Of a stretch of 64,000 bases of DNA, positions 14,101 to 26,847 are shown in pieces. The position numbers were made by a program, and so were the translations under genes. The stretch is from Pelargonium tetragonum (lineage: Eukaryota; Streptophyta; Magnoliopsida; Geraniales; Geraniaceae), in contig JAYMTL010000116.1 of assembly GCA_036897445.1 (NCBI GenBank), positions 1 to 64,000 on the forward strand, given 5' to 3'. Below the pieces are notes generated by a model that saw only the letters and a program-made list of their open reading frames with translations, did no database searches and had not been told where the DNA came from. Each line of letters starts with the position of its first letter. Positions within the stretch are counted from its first letter, which is position 1.

Positions 14101-14829
14101 AGGTCTCTTACATTTGTATTACTGTAGTTACTGCTGTAGAGGAGTTTCTTATAAAAGGACATGACGCTAAAAGTTTATATATAACATCTACATATATTAG
14201 ATATAAATTAGAATGACTTTCTTTATCTATCATTTGAATCATAAAAAAGAAGAGCCTTGTTGCTGTAAAAATGTATCGGGATCTGGAAAACTCTCGAAAG
14301 ATACGTAGGGGTACTAAAGGGCCTAATTCATTCGCGATAGACCTTTTCGTTGCTAAACCCTCTGATTCTTATGAGTCTTAGCAGCCTGTACTTGTAGCCG
14401 GTATAGTTCTTATTTTATAGTAAGAGGATGATTATATCTTTTTGCTTGACTCTGTTATTCATAGAATCTTTTAGTTTCTTGTAGGATTTCTGTAAAGTCT
14501 TTTACTGAAAGGGTAATTTTAGGGTCTTTCTTTAGCCAGGAATTCTAAAGAAAGTGGGTCCGTTTAGCTTAAAGTAGGTGGGTTGCCTATTTTTATTTGT
14601 TATTGATTTCATCTGTCCCCTGTTTCACAAAGGAGGTTCTTTTCTAAATGAAAAGGCATTCCTGTATTTTGTATTTGGCTTTACTGTCCTTATCCTGTGG
14701 AAAGCTAATTTCATGCAATGTAAGTAAGGGAAAATCCCCTGGATAGGTCTTCTATGTTTATGTTTCCTAGCGAGTAAGATTTAGACTAGTTTCGGGTAAT
14801 TAGTTTCCTTTTGTTGGAGTCGGTTAGTG

Positions 14830-15270
14830 TAAGGAATATAAGTCATTCTAAAGACAGAGTTCAAGTCTTAAATAAAGGCTTAGTTTAAAGAAAAGAATTG
14901 AAAGAAGATTCCACTTTTTATTAGTTAAAGGTATCCAAAGTCTGAGTAAGTAATCCAAGCTTAATTAAAGAGAAAACTTCTTAGAGAATAACTGGGGTTC
15001 TTTTAATGAGTCTTTATTCCAGTTTATTCATTATAATCCTGATCTGGAATTCTATTTTTATTGAAAAGATTTTGAGTACTTTATCTATACTGGAATTTAC
15101 TAGAACTAGAAAGTAGATGCGTAGCTGTTTCTAAAAAGGAGTTTGTCTATTTCCTTTTATCAATATCCAGGACTTAGGGGAAGTTTCAGAACAAACGGAT
15201 TTCTTTAGCATTTCAGTTTGAATTGAAAGTTAGGTTCAGTAAGGATAGTTTTTTTTAGGGAATATAAAGA
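14830..15270 (+). repeat. Diverged duplicate of 32400-32900
   Basis: Collinear matches run in the same order in both places: ttaaaggtat, then actaagtaa-like words, then tggaatttact/tggaatttct, then aaggagttt, then gaagtttcag (15180 and 32823), then cagtttgaattga, gttaggtt, ggatagtt and tttaggga. Identity varies, and spacing differs by small indels. The order of ten or so shared words over about 440 bp makes chance unlikely. No coding frame is kept in either copy. Confidence 0.55.
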
Positions 15271-15655
15271 ATATCGAAGCTAGAGTAATGGAATTAGTTT
15301 GCTGTGAAGTCTAGAGTCTTACCCGTGTTGATTGACTAAACGGAGATAGGAGACTCTAGGAAAGATAAGTAATTCTGAAGCATAGTCCTAGTATAAGGGT
15401 TCCAAGGACATTATATATAAAGGAATGATAAATATAGCAAAACAAAGGCTAAATAGGGTGAAATGTATCCCTGGATACTCAGGAAAGGAAAGGGCATCTT
15501 AGACAAGAACTACATTTTGAATTGGAAATATAAGAAAATGAATGAGTTATACGGCTTAGTACCCTAACTAGAGGCATGAACTTTCAGGTCTCGTTATTCT
15601 ATTTCATTTGTTATTCATAATCCTGAGTAGTTTGGTTTACTAGAAAGGGTTTGAT

Positions 15656-15669
15656 TAATTGCATTACCT
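15656..15669 (+). repeat. Dispersed 14-mer taattgcattacct (copy 2 of 3)
   Basis: Identical to 718-731 and 34072-34085. Here it lies inside the beta tract and continues as a C then T-rich sequence, as it does at 34 kb. Confidence 0.45.
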
Positions 15670-17506
15670 CAATTTCTTATGAATTGAAAATCTTTCTTTC
15701 CGGGACTTTCCTGTTAGGCAGGTATCAGGTATATTGTAATGGAAACATAGGAGATTCAATGTAAAAAGATAAAAATCCCAAAACTCTTGATAAATCTTCC
15801 GGGTAATCCACTTTGGGGTTGTTCTAAATGCTTTCCTTTTTTCCTTAGTCTTTTTCTACTCTGTTCTGTATGCTCTATTTAACTAGCCCGTAAATAGAAC
15901 TAAAAAGACAAACAAGTTAGTTAATGGAGTTGGTGGTTATAATGTATAGGGATTACATCCTGGTATTTAGGTATTCCGACTTCTGACTGAGCAAGGCAAG
16001 GGCTTTCTTTCATTTGAAAGGAGTTGTTTCCTTCGTTCTTTTAGTATCCAGGTAGAGATAAGGAAGATTTGTGTAGTTTGACTGGGAAATTGACTTTTTT
16101 ATAAAGGAAATTGGGGATCCTTGTCTTTTTAGCTTATCCGATTTGTATATAAGATATTCCTTATGTAAAAAGTGAAAGCTGTCCAATCTCTCTTTGCTGT
16201 CGAAGGTCAAGACTTTCTAGGCCAAGTTGACGTAAGACCTCCCTCTATACTTTACCTTAGCCTGCAAACGAAGGACTTACTGATAGAATTTTCCAGTTTG
16301 ACACAGTTAAGGATTCTAAGAGTTACAGAATATGATAGAACCAGAAGACTGAAATTCTCTTTGAGATCAAAGTCCTTCCAACTTTATGGAATCCATATAT
16401 TTATAAGAATTGCCTATCTAATAACAAGAGCACTAATCTTCCTAGACTGATTTTAGAATTTCTAATCTAAGATTTTTTCCTATGAATTGAACGAATTGAG
16501 TAACCCGGATTCTCTTTACTTTAACAGAGTTTCTTAGATTCTAGAAATCCAATATCTTTTCTTCTTGTGAAACTAAGTAAGCCGCTGTGTATAGTGGAGA
16601 GGTGAACATCTTATGATTCTAATGGATAACCCAAGCCGACAAATGCAAATGAAAGAGATGTTACTCTTCAGTGTACTATTCCGATCTCAGTTTATTGACA
16701 AGCTAAAGGCAGGATCCTGGTATTCTCGGGCATTTCCTTTTTGAGATTCCTAAGCTCTTCTATTAATTCAGAGTGAAATTGTCTTCTTGGTAAATAAAGG
16801 GTAACAGAGAATGATATTTGTTTTGTATTCTTGAAACCGGATTCTATTGCATCTTTTTTTGTAGAAAGTCATCTCAGTCGAAACCAATATAAATAGATCT
16901 GTGACAGTGTCGCTAAACTAGAGGCTGACATTGCAGGTAAAGGAGAGGCTTCAATTTGACAGTTGTTCTTGTGCTTTTGTTAAATAATCGCTTAAATAAA
17001 AGACACTGTAATTACATTAAATTACATTACCTTGTCTTTTCGAAATTCTATATAGTATTTAGTAGAAGCTCTAGAGAGTACCTTTAGTGAAAGTTAGATC
17101 AAGAGTCAATTTAGGTTATGGACATGGGTTCTAGTCTTCTAAAAAGTTCCTGATATAGTAAAGAATTTAGAAATCCCATTCACTCACTTAGGTACGAAGT
17201 TCCGCTAGATAGGTTCATTCCGATAATTGTTATAGCAAGCAGAGGATCACTCTATTTCCTTTTAATTCACCTTTGAAGTCTATTCTATTCCAAGTAGAAA
17301 CCGGATACTTATTGAATTGAACCCCTAATAGGGTCTTCTTGAGAAGTTGTATTCCATAACTTGTATTATATATCTTAGGAGCTCTTGTCTTGTAGGAATC
17401 TCTAATTCTAGCTTTGAAGAGTCCTAGGAGTACGAAGACTACTTATGAAAGAACTCTGTGGAGCCTCGGGAGGGGTACCTAAGCCTGCCAAACCAAGTGC
17501 AGCTTT

Positions 17507-17522
17507 AGGATAACAGATTCTA
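17507..17522 (+). repeat. Dispersed 16-mer aggataacagattcta (copy 1 of 4)
   Basis: Identical 16-mer at 30585-30600, 34147-34162 and, inverted, 49590-49605. It marks the shared beta repeat. It superficially resembles a conserved word of large-subunit rRNA (agggataacag), but nothing around it looks like rRNA. Confidence 0.55.
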
Positions 17523-18264
17523 AAATCCCTTTTTTAGGAAAGAGACAGAGACTAAGAATTCTTAATCTTTCTTAGAGGTTCCAGACGGATAAGTAACACT
17601 TAAACTATGGGTATTACTGCTAATGGATTCTCTAACAGATTCCAGAACGTCATTTCATACCTTTGTATTCTTGGTCAAGCAAGGAGTTCTTTCCTTATAG
17701 AAGCACTTATCTAAGCTGCTGGTAAAGTGGTAAAGGAGATTATTCAGAATTCCTAAGAAGGGAACCCAGTTTAGTTATAGCTAAAGCTAGGAACTTCTAG
17801 GAGTACTGGTTCTAACGGAATCCCGGCTTTCTTGCAGGATTCTAAGACAGAATATTCCATCTTCAGCAGCTTTTTCGACTTCATTATGAAGTTCCAGTAA
17901 AGGATAAAGAATAAGGATGTTCTTTATCAAGCTTAGATTCTAGAAATCCGAGTCTTAGTACTTCTTTGTGTTTTATAACGGTACTGCATAGCTTTAAAGA
18001 GTGAAATTGTCCTCGTTCTAACTTACTAAGGTACTTACAGGAATCAAGAGTTGAAATTCTCTCTTAGTCCTCAACCTATTTTGAGGGTCTCGAATTCCCA
18101 AGTTCAACATTTTCTGAACTAGATCATTTTTGCTATTTGAATTGAGTAGATTCCTTGTAAACCGGTCTAGCCCAGATTTCTAGAATCTATTTGAAAGAGA
18201 ATTTCTTAATCTTAGAAGGGGGCTCCTGCAAGGGATCATAAGCCTCTGTGCTTGGAAGTTTAAG

Positions 18265-18282
18265 TTGATATTGATGTTGATC
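18265..18282 (+). repeat. Imperfect hexamer run (ttgatn)3
   Basis: Three hexamers, ttgata, ttgatg and ttgatc, follow one another. A minor local repeat with no assigned role. Confidence 0.3.
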
Positions 18283-18457
18283 GTAAAGACACCGGATTCC
18301 CTTTTGAATTTTGAAGAGCTTTTCCTTGAAGAATATTCCGATGCTTGAGATAAGATTTTTTCCTTGAGGATAGAAAGTATCTTAATTAATTGGAGCTCTT
18401 GTTCTATCATAGCAGTTTACTTAGAAACCTTTTACTATATAAATTCTCTTTATTAGG

Positions 18458-18513
18458 GAATTCTTAATCTTATTCCTGATAATAAGTAGAAGAACTCAAG
18501 AAAGACCTGTAAC
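18458..18513 (+). repeat. Diverged duplicate of 32107-32162
   Basis: Both copies read, in order, ttcttaat, attcctgataa, aagt.gaagaactcaa and gaaagacctgtaac, with small indels. It is another collinear piece shared between the 14-20 kb and 30-33 kb tracts. Confidence 0.5.
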
Positions 18514-19950
18514 TAAAAACTAAAGGCATTTTAGCTTTTTTGGCAGAGAGAAGAACTTCATCTTTTTTGGAATTTGTAGGTCTATGTTGTCTATTGGATA
18601 AGCCTGCAAAGTCTATCCAACCAGTCCTAAACGTTTACTTCTTGTACGAATTCAGGGTTTTGCTTGACTGTACAATACTAACGCATTGCCTTACAACTTT
18701 CTTTCAAAACCCAACTTACTAACTTGTAAGCTCTTTCAGTGCAGCTATTGAAGCTCAAACTAAACAAAAATCTTTCCTGTAATGAAGGTGTCAATTTATG
18801 TATTCCAGATTAAGTATTGGGCGCTTAAGAAGTATGCCAAGTCCTCGGTCTGTGCCGGCAAAGCAAAGGAGTTCACACTTAGGTAGATAGAGGGTTTAGT
18901 TAGTAGTTGTGAAAGGAATTCCTGGTATTCTTTATTATGTAAGCCGATAAAGGTATCGAAGATAAGAGAAGTTCCTTTTTAATAGTTTGGAGCTTTTCCT
19001 TTGACCGGATAGACCTCTTCCCTTAAGATCTAGGAATTCCCTTTTAGATAGTTTAGGTAAGTTTTGGTGCTATTTGTATTCATTCTTGGTAAAGCAGAGA
19101 TACATTGTTAATACGAAAAATTTTCCTTAAGGAAGGGGCGGAGGTTATAGGTTTTGGAAAGATCTAATCATTAGTATGAAAGACTCTATTTAGAATAATA
19201 GTTGAGGTCAATTCTATTCTTGTTTTTGGATTGTACTAACCCTGTCCTTTTCGGGATTTTCCTTATTGTAGTAATTTGTTCATTGCAGGAAGCCTTTTTC
19301 CTTTTGTTGAGATGTTGAGAGTCTATTCCGGATTCCTAGGAGAAACCTGATACTTGTTGAACCTCTAAAATTGTATTTGTATTTCAAAGTACGAAGTTCT
19401 TATTCCGATAATTCAGGTTAGCAGATCAAGGTAAAGGACTCGATTCTAAAAAGAGTTCCTGTAGTTTTTTATAGTTTATGATAGTCAATTTAGAATTGCC
19501 TTAGTTTTTTAAGGAGCTAATAGTCTTGTCTTTGTAAGATTTTTTCTTAGAGATCCCTCCTATCTGTGTAAGCTGGTAAAGGTTTTGAAGATATTGTATT
19601 CGCATGAGGGAAAGCAGTCCTTGGCAAGCTCGATCTTATCGGTAAAGTTTTAGACCGGATTTACCAGATATTCTTTTGTACGAATGTAAAGAGCGAGCCC
19701 TGGCTAGTTGACTGACTTGTATTAGCTCTTCTGTGTAGGTAACGGGAGTCTTCCATAGACATAGATATTTCATTTATAGGATTGATTCCGGTAATGTATT
19801 CCAGGTCAGGTATTGCTTGTAAGTTTACCTTGAACCAGACTAGAGAGAGGAATCCTCCGAGAATAAGCTCATAGTCGGACGGAGAAGACGAGTTAAAGAA
19901 TTAGTTCTTCAATTTTTAATGGAAAACCCGACTATATCCATCCGCAGGAA

Positions 19951-20440
19951 AAAGAACCTCTTGTCCCTCCTTTTATAGCTTATAGCTGAGTGCATTGTAT
20001 TCTTCTTCTATTTCTATTATTATGAGTATTCTAAAGTGTAATAGAAAGTCTAGGCTAGTGCATCCCTAAGGTGTACTCCTCTTGGGGGTTCCCTGGGTTT
20101 ATCAGAGGGCAGTAGCTTTAATAGAAAGAGGCTCCTGTTAGGTTTTTCTATATCCTTGATTTTAGTATTTCAATTCATTTCCTTGTTTTTAGATTCTTTA
20201 TAGTTTTCTTATATTTGCTTTTGTATTTGTGTCTTATTCTTTCTATTGTTAAGGAGGGAATTCGCTATGCCTGACCTAGATTTTCTCTTCTTAGTCATGG
20301 ATAATGGATAGCTTTCGGGTTTTTTCTACATACCTTATCAAACAAAGGAAGAAAGGATATTCCCTCGACTTTTCTTAACAAAAGGTTTCGCTGGGTACTG
20401 TACTCTTTACTTACCGATTCGGTAGCTTTTGTAAGCTTAA
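19951..20440 (+). other. Gamma-type tract with a possible signature copy
   Basis: A short TAG/CTA-rich tract. The sequence around 20060-20110 (gtgtactcctcttggg) resembles the reverse complement of the gamma tract near 59380. A weak signature copy is listed separately at 20332-20425. No gene. Confidence 0.35.
20332..20425 (+). repeat. Gamma signature, doubtful copy L
   Basis: Block one may be cttatcaaacaaagg at 20334-20348. Block two is cttaccga at 20409-20416 and forms a perfect taccgattcggta hairpin. The downstream purine block (GGAGGAAGG) is absent, so this copy is partial or a chance match. Confidence 0.25.
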
Positions 20441-23400
20441 AACTACAGGTTTATGCTTTCTTCTTTTTTAAATAAAAAATCCCATGTATAGAAGAACTTT
20501 GAAGCAGAACCTTTAATATTAAGATGGGTTCTATAAGCTATTTCATTTAGTATAGGAGGGGCTCTATTAACAGTTGGCGTAGAGGAATAAGGAGGAGCCT
20601 GAAATTCACAATCTTATGTAATGCTTTATAGCGTTTCCTTCCTGAAAGACTGTCCCGTGTCCCGTAAAAGCCCATAAAAAAGGAATTTTAAGCAAGTGTA
20701 TTCTACAAAATTCCCTACTCTTTTACTATAATATAATAGTTGGAATAAAAATCACTTATAATTAATAGGGAAGAAATTCTTTTTAGAGATGTAATTACCC
20801 AAATTAAAGTACAATATATAACGTATGTATACTCCCTAGAGAACCAAACCCTGCCTAGGGATCCACTTGAAACTTGCGTAAAAACTACGAAGAAAACGTT
20901 TACCTTGAACTTGAACAGTGGTGAGATAGATTCTATATGGAATTCTTATCCCCTGAAATTCCAAAAAATCAGACTTAAAAATGAAGAGGTTTTACTCAGA
21001 CAAGGACTCAAGCTTTTAGTTGAACTTTAAAAGTATAGCAGTAGTACTAAAAATAGAATGTAATGCTGTATTAGATCGAAAGCTGTATTAGATCGAAAAA
21101 AGAGGTTTACGCCTAGGACCCATCCTGTAATACTTATACCTATAAGAAAGAAAGTAAAAAAAGCAACTTGTTGTAACACAAAAACTTTACCGATATTCCT
21201 CGTTACGGAATTTGAAGTAAATTCCCAATTCACGGAGAATCTAGTTAGATAAGGATTTCTTACACCATAGGGAATGGTCCAGCCCATTAAAGAAAGGTAA
21301 GATTATCTATTTTAATATAGTGTAAGTACGTAATACCCGAGTCTCGGAGTTTCCAGCTTTGAACAGTAACCCACTAGGTAGGGCAGTACTGCTACAATAC
21401 TTGACGTCAAGTCTGCTGCTGTAAGTGGACCCGCTTATACACCGCCCTAGGTAATTTGAGTGCTTTTCCATGATCAAGGATCCAAGGATTTCATTTATAT
21501 ATATGTAAGGATGAGTATCCGGTGGATAAAAAGACACCAGAGGGCTTTTCGAGTTTTTTGGGCTCCCAATCCGTGTTAGGCAGGTATCCCCTATAAAAAA
21601 GTCTTTTCATAAAGTGTATGTACATTGGCCTCAAGCTTTTACTTTGAATAAATTTTTTGTACCTTATTCTATTAGCAGAACAAAAAAGTAGCTCTTGATA
21701 ATATTCATATGTAACCTACCAAGTAATTACTTTAGAAAAACTATAACCCCTTTTTCTGGGTCCCTCTTTATTTATAGCTAGAAGTTCTTTTTAAATTAAG
21801 GATTATTCCGTTCTATTTACTATTTCATAAAGGGGGTAAAAAGCATGCCAAAGGGATTACTCATGAGGCTTTGTTAAGGGAGCCCGCCATTTCAATCCAC
21901 CTTCTTTTAGATGCTACCTAAAGGATTTAGTATAGAACTAGAGTTTCAAAGGAGTACTTTAGTATACAGATAGGCTAATACATTCTGCCGAAAAGCTGCT
22001 CGTCCAGGTATGTTAACCCCAGCGCAAGGACTCTCTTTCCATACATTTTATCGGGCAAAGGAAGAAGAAATGAAACCCAGATTTAGAGTTTTTTTGTTCT
22101 TGTTTATAAGCCTTTTATTAATGAAACTTAAAGCGGGTAGGGAAGAATTAGGTCGAAACACATTTTAGTACATCAATAGTATTACATTTTTTTTTAGATG
22201 GATCCTCCTTCACTTCCGTCAGTGGAATTTTTAGGATTTCCTACTTCTTTCTACTTCTCTTTTTATTAAAGCTTAACCTTTACAAAATTTCAATTTAGGA
22301 ACTCTATACTATAAACTTGAGATTGGTGGCACAAAAGAAAGCCTTAAAAAAGCTATCAGAGAATTTTTAATAGCTCTGCAAAATGCCAATTATTTGTACT
22401 CCTAATACCTAAAAAGGATATAAGGCATTTCTTAATTTAGACCTATAACTATAAGGGCCTCGCCCACAAGCACGAACTTTTTATGTAATCGAAACGCGAG
22501 AGTTACAGTTACTAAAGCACACCTTTATTAAAAGGAAAAAGGACTCTAAAACTAGAACAAAAAATCTCGAGTAAGATGAGTTTCTGGTTTCTGCTATATC
22601 TACATCTACTGAGGCGCTTTTAACAAGGCTACAAAGTAAGGGAACTCTAGTTTTTACTAGACTTAGTTAGTCCTAAAAAAGGGAGGTTGGCATCTGTTGT
22701 AATAGGGAAACCCGGCGGAGGCCTTTGCGTAGCCCCATATTTAGGTTCAAATTAGGGTTACCTACTTTGTGGGGTGTAAGTAAAGTACACAGTCTAGGTT
22801 ATGTCTTCCTAATCTTATATCTAAGCGTATTTTATATAAAAGTCATGGGTGTACCTCTACTATTAGCTTTATAAGCGCCTAAAACTTTGACCCAACAATA
22901 AAGTACTCTAAGTCTAAGTTCTAAATAAAGTTTTTGTAAGAGTGAGTATTGAAATGAGTACTCGCCAGAGTTTGCCTTGGAATACATGGAATATAAGGAA
23001 AATCTATGACAGAACATGAAAGGTTAGAAATTAGGTTTTCCTTGAGGACTTGAGGAAGGGTATAACTTCTTCTTTGTAATTCCTAAATGAAGGGTACAAA
23101 AAACTCGAAAAGATACTCCAGAAAAGGGGCTCTAAAAAAAGATCCTTAAATCTTGCTTGTTGACTTACTAAACTTCTTAGTTTAAGACTATAGATAAGAA
23201 GACCCTTTTTAGGACTGAGTTTGTATATTAAAAAAGAAAAGATAGCTTGTGTAAAGTTTTAAGTCATTGTACTAAAAAGCGATAACCCTGTAGACTTTTT
23301 AGGATTCTGCTTGTTATACCACTTCAAAAGTTCTAGGAGTTTTTCTCTTAAAAGGGGTAAACCTAATAGAATTCGGTGCTCCCTTTTTCTTTTAGTTTGT

Positions 23401-26400
23401 TAAAGTGAAAACTCAAAATCGTGGACAAGAAAATCTCTTTTATAGTATCTCTTAATACTAAGAAAGTTTTAAGTTGGATCACGCCTATATAATTCAAAAT
23501 TGTTGTATGCCCGAATTTTTGCGTCAGCTTCCGAAGTTTTTTATGCTATTTGGTTTTCTTATTCAAACTCCTCCCTGAAGGGTTCCCGTTAAAACAACCT
23601 GGAATCCCTTATTGCTTACATGACAGGAAGTCTAAAAGTCCAGACTCTTAAAAAGATCTTTTTATCCCCTACAAGTACAAGGCATCCCTTTGCTCGATTT
23701 TCGGTATCACTAAAAAAGGACTCGTTTACAGAAAACCAGTGTATCAATGGATAATTTAGAGTTAGAAAGACCTTACAAAGGAAACCCTGTTATAAGCTTT
23801 TCATTCATTATGTTATAACAAGGAAAAATTCTTTTAGAATTTTCAATTTTAGCATTATTAAGTCTAACAAGTCTAAGTTTTACTCATCAAACGGGTACAG
23901 AAAACTCTTATAAACCAGAGAGCAGCGCCCTTCCGTCTATGTGTTTTAACTAGAGTAAGTCATCCTGGATTTCCCCGATTCTTTCTTATTTTAAGGCACC
24001 CTACTTTTATTTTACATCCTAGACTTTTCCGAGTATATCCAGTAAATTAGTTAGTATTCTTATAGGAACAAAAATGAGAGACTGAGACTCCTACTTGCTT
24101 GTACTTTCTGTATTATTCTATTCAAATTATAAGACCAAAAGTCAAATCCTGTGCTCTTTTTGAATTCCCGGTGATGAGGAAAGAACCCTTAAATCAGTCT
24201 TTACAAATCAATATAACAATGCTGTAAGCTCTACTCAGTAAGACATAACTTCCACTGAGAAAAAGATATAAATGAAAACTTACTATTTATTCAATAACTC
24301 TGGCTCACTTTATACTAAAGTTTCACCTTTGCAAGCTGATTCTCTGAACTAGTGACTTACGACTTGGCTATACTCCATTATAGTACACTGAAGGGTATAA
24401 AAGAAGATAAGAATCTCTTTCTATTTAAGTAATTCATACCTTATCGTTTTTCTTAGTACTTGATATAAATTAAGGTAAGGACTTAGTATAGAATTTAGAC
24501 TCAAGACTAAAGTCTATGTACGTCTAGTGCTTTTTTCGTAACATATCTACGAGTCAAAGTTTGCTATAGAAATGGCATAAATAGAGCTTTCGAAGTAAGA
24601 TTTTTATATTAAATGAAAACTCATCTTTATGTTATGAAGTTATTGGATATTTGGAAATGAAAGTAAGGTACGAGATTCTTGGTAGTAAGATAAGATTTGC
24701 TTAGTAAAAAAAGGGTTTAAAATTTTTGCCTTTGTATTTGATACTTGTCCTCGGTAAAACGAATTGCTCAAAATGACATTTCATAGGTTTGGCAATATTC
24801 CTGTTTTTGTAGCAAAAAAGAATAGAAATTTGTCTGATTTGGTTAAGTGTTTACCTGATATCAGTATCTTAACACTATTATGTAATATCGGAGTATCAAG
24901 GAAATAGACCAACAGTAAACTTGTTGATTTGAGAGGATTTTATCACTAAAAGCAAGATCTTATTTATAATATTATAAAGAAATCTCTATGATTACAGTTG
25001 CTTCTTTAGGAACTCTCAAAGAGAGACTGCCGCGGATTCTCTTTTCATACCATATTTATTAAGCCCAGCTCCTTATTAAAACAAAGTAAGAGCTTGAGTA
25101 AGACGCTATAATAGAAACCCCCTCAATTAGGACATTAGAACAAGATTTCCTGTACTTAAGGAAGCTTTTTACTTAGAATCAAAATCATCTATGAAATATC
25201 TTTCCTTATTTCTAGAATTTCAGCCTTACTAATACCAACCAATTAGAGCCCTCGTTATACTTAGTATGATCCAGCACTCTTTCCTTTATTGTTTAATTAA
25301 ATAGCCAGTGAGTTCGGCTTTTAAATAAAGGTTAATTAAGTAATGTTACAAGAAAGAAATCGGGACAGACAAGCTTTTAGGGTTAACGCTGACATATAAA
25401 TAAAGAAAGTGAGATCCACCCATCTCGTAGGTATTCTATGCTATAGTTTTACAGCTTTTGAACCTAAAGTTAGAGGCTGAAGAATTAGAACGCGTCAAAA
25501 TCTTCCATTCCCGCTGCTCACGGGTTAAAGTCCGGGGAAGGGGCCTTTTAAGAGTCAAAATCGCTTAGATAAGATTCCCAAGAAAAAGTTGGGAATAGAG
25601 GACTTTAACTTGCAGCAATGAAATCTCCGGGATAATTAGAAGAGAGAGCTTAGTGGTTTCTCCAAAGCTGTCTACCAACAATAACTTTTGTAAAAAAAAA
25701 GATATATATAGGGTAAAATCCAAACTAGACTTGAGCTCTAGAATTATATAAATAGGGTGACTTTTTTAACCAGACAATCTATTCCATCTTTCTATATAAA
25801 TTTCTAAATTTAAGGCACGTAACTTTGTGAATCTAGATCTTAGTCTCTAATCAGCGTAAACCACCCTACTCTGGGATTTGACACCTTTCCCGCGTTTCTA
25901 TACCCTTACACCTCTTAATTAATACAAAATTCCAAGCTTACACTTTAAGAAGTATATAAGACTTATGCTAGTAATTAAGGAAAGTATATCCGCCAGTTTT
26001 CCTCAGTAGCGGGTGAATTCGGGATTCAATTGAAGTGTTTAATATTCGACTTTTTAGTTCTTTTTTTGATACAAGTCGTGACTCTAAATACAAGGTTTAA
26101 CAAAAAAAGTATGTCTATTAAAGGGTTTCCTTTGTATGTAACTTTTTACCAATTCCTCCTTGATTTAATAAAAACAGAATAAGGGTACCCTATAGCTTAA
26201 GGTCTTGAACTAAACTTTAAGCATTGATTTCGTAAGGATACCTCAGATTTATTGAAAAGAATTTTTCGTATGTACAATGGTAACAAGGCAAGCCTCCGAT
26301 CTTTTTTATAGCAATAAACGAAATTGAATACTTATTATTTTGAAACTTACTTGAGACATCCCAAACAAAAAATCATTCCTTACTTAAAAGGTTACCTCCG

Positions 26401-26770
26401 CGGTTTCATTATAAACAAGACCCTTAACTATACTTTTGAAGAGTTAGAAGCCCCTGTGCTAAAGCAATTTACTGTTAACTATTAAGTGGGTTCAAATCCT
26501 GCCAATTCAGCAACAATGCTTTACCAACTCATGAAATAGAATGGTTAGTAGTAATCCATTCCGTGTTTTTTTAGCTTTTTAATTACATTCAAGAAATGTA
26601 ATCAGGATTTTGCATCTTATTTAGTAAGAACCTGCTCCATAAAACTACTCAAGGAAAACTTAATAGGTATACTACAAGAGGAGAAACAAAAATCACTAAA
26701 ATAGAAAGAAAATTTTAGCAAGATCCAAATTTATAAAAGCGAATATTCCCCGCGTTAGACGAAAGGAGCC
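20441..26770. other. Alpha-type AT-rich intergenic DNA, no gene seen
   Basis: Over 6 kb with no supported gene. The minus-strand frames at 21027-21287 and 21307-21537 and the one at 22832-23017 are unrecognised. The first has two hydrophobic stretches, but AT-rich DNA gives these by chance. A perfect 17-bp tandem duplication is at 21065-21098. Around 24.0-25.5 kb the sequence is slightly more T-rich, but no repeat copy could be aligned. Confidence 0.45.
21065..21098 (+). repeat. Perfect tandem duplication, 17 bp x 2
   Basis: gctgtattagatcgaaa is repeated exactly, head to tail. Perfect identity among otherwise decayed sequence suggests a recent slippage or repair event. Confidence 0.9.
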
Positions 26771-26775
26771 CTTGA

Positions 26776-26847
26776 GGTCAGCAATATCAACGGTAGAGCA
26801 AGGGTTACTTTAGAACAAGAAAAGTGGTTCGAATCCTGTATGAGTCC
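26776..26847 (+). pseudogene. Degenerate tRNA-like sequence
   Basis: A T-loop TTCGAAT (26828-26834) with gtgg before it and cc after it matches the T arm of plant mitochondrial tRNA-Phe. A D-loop-like acggtagagca (26790-26800) ends 22 nt upstream of the 13-mer GTGGTTCGAATCC if one counts from AGAGCAA, the same spacing as in tRNA-Phe. The anticodon stem does not pair, position 33 is not U under this layout, and the acceptor stem pairs poorly, so it cannot be a working tRNA as read. It may be a tRNA-Phe fossil or a fossil of another tRNA; the D and T loops alone do not decide. Confidence 0.35.

Larger units (their letters stand above)
14101..19950 (+). repeat. Beta-type dispersed repeat tract, plus orientation
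   Basis: A strand-skewed (G+T-rich plus strand) tract of nearly 6 kb with no gene. Several pieces recur elsewhere: 14830-15270 resembles 32400-32900; the 16-mer aggataacagattcta at 17507-17522 recurs three more times; 18458-18513 resembles 32107-32162; 19714-19733 differs by one base from 34116-34135. The word ctggtaaag and close variants recur about every few hundred bases (about 17718, 19087, 19567, 19650). Copies are heavily diverged, with many small insertions and deletions, so this looks like old duplication, not a recently active element. Open frames at 16172-16450 and 18540-18722 are not recognised. Confidence 0.5.

Noticed and set aside
16172-16450. Plus-strand open frame of 92 codons
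   Set aside because: No family resemblance, non-ATG start, length within chance expectation.
17507-17522. Resemblance of aggataacag to a conserved large-subunit rRNA word
   Set aside because: Only about ten bases agree and none of the rRNA flanks are present at any of the four copies.
21027-21287. Minus-strand frame with two hydrophobic stretches, resembling a small membrane protein
   Set aside because: T-rich DNA read as codons gives Phe/Leu/Ile runs by chance; no known membrane family recognised, and it contains the 17-bp tandem.
26486-26510. T-arm-like gtgggttcaaatcctgc with a ctgttaa upstream recalling tRNA-Asn
   Set aside because: The anticodon stem does not form in any register and the ctgttaa is too close to the T arm; no D arm.
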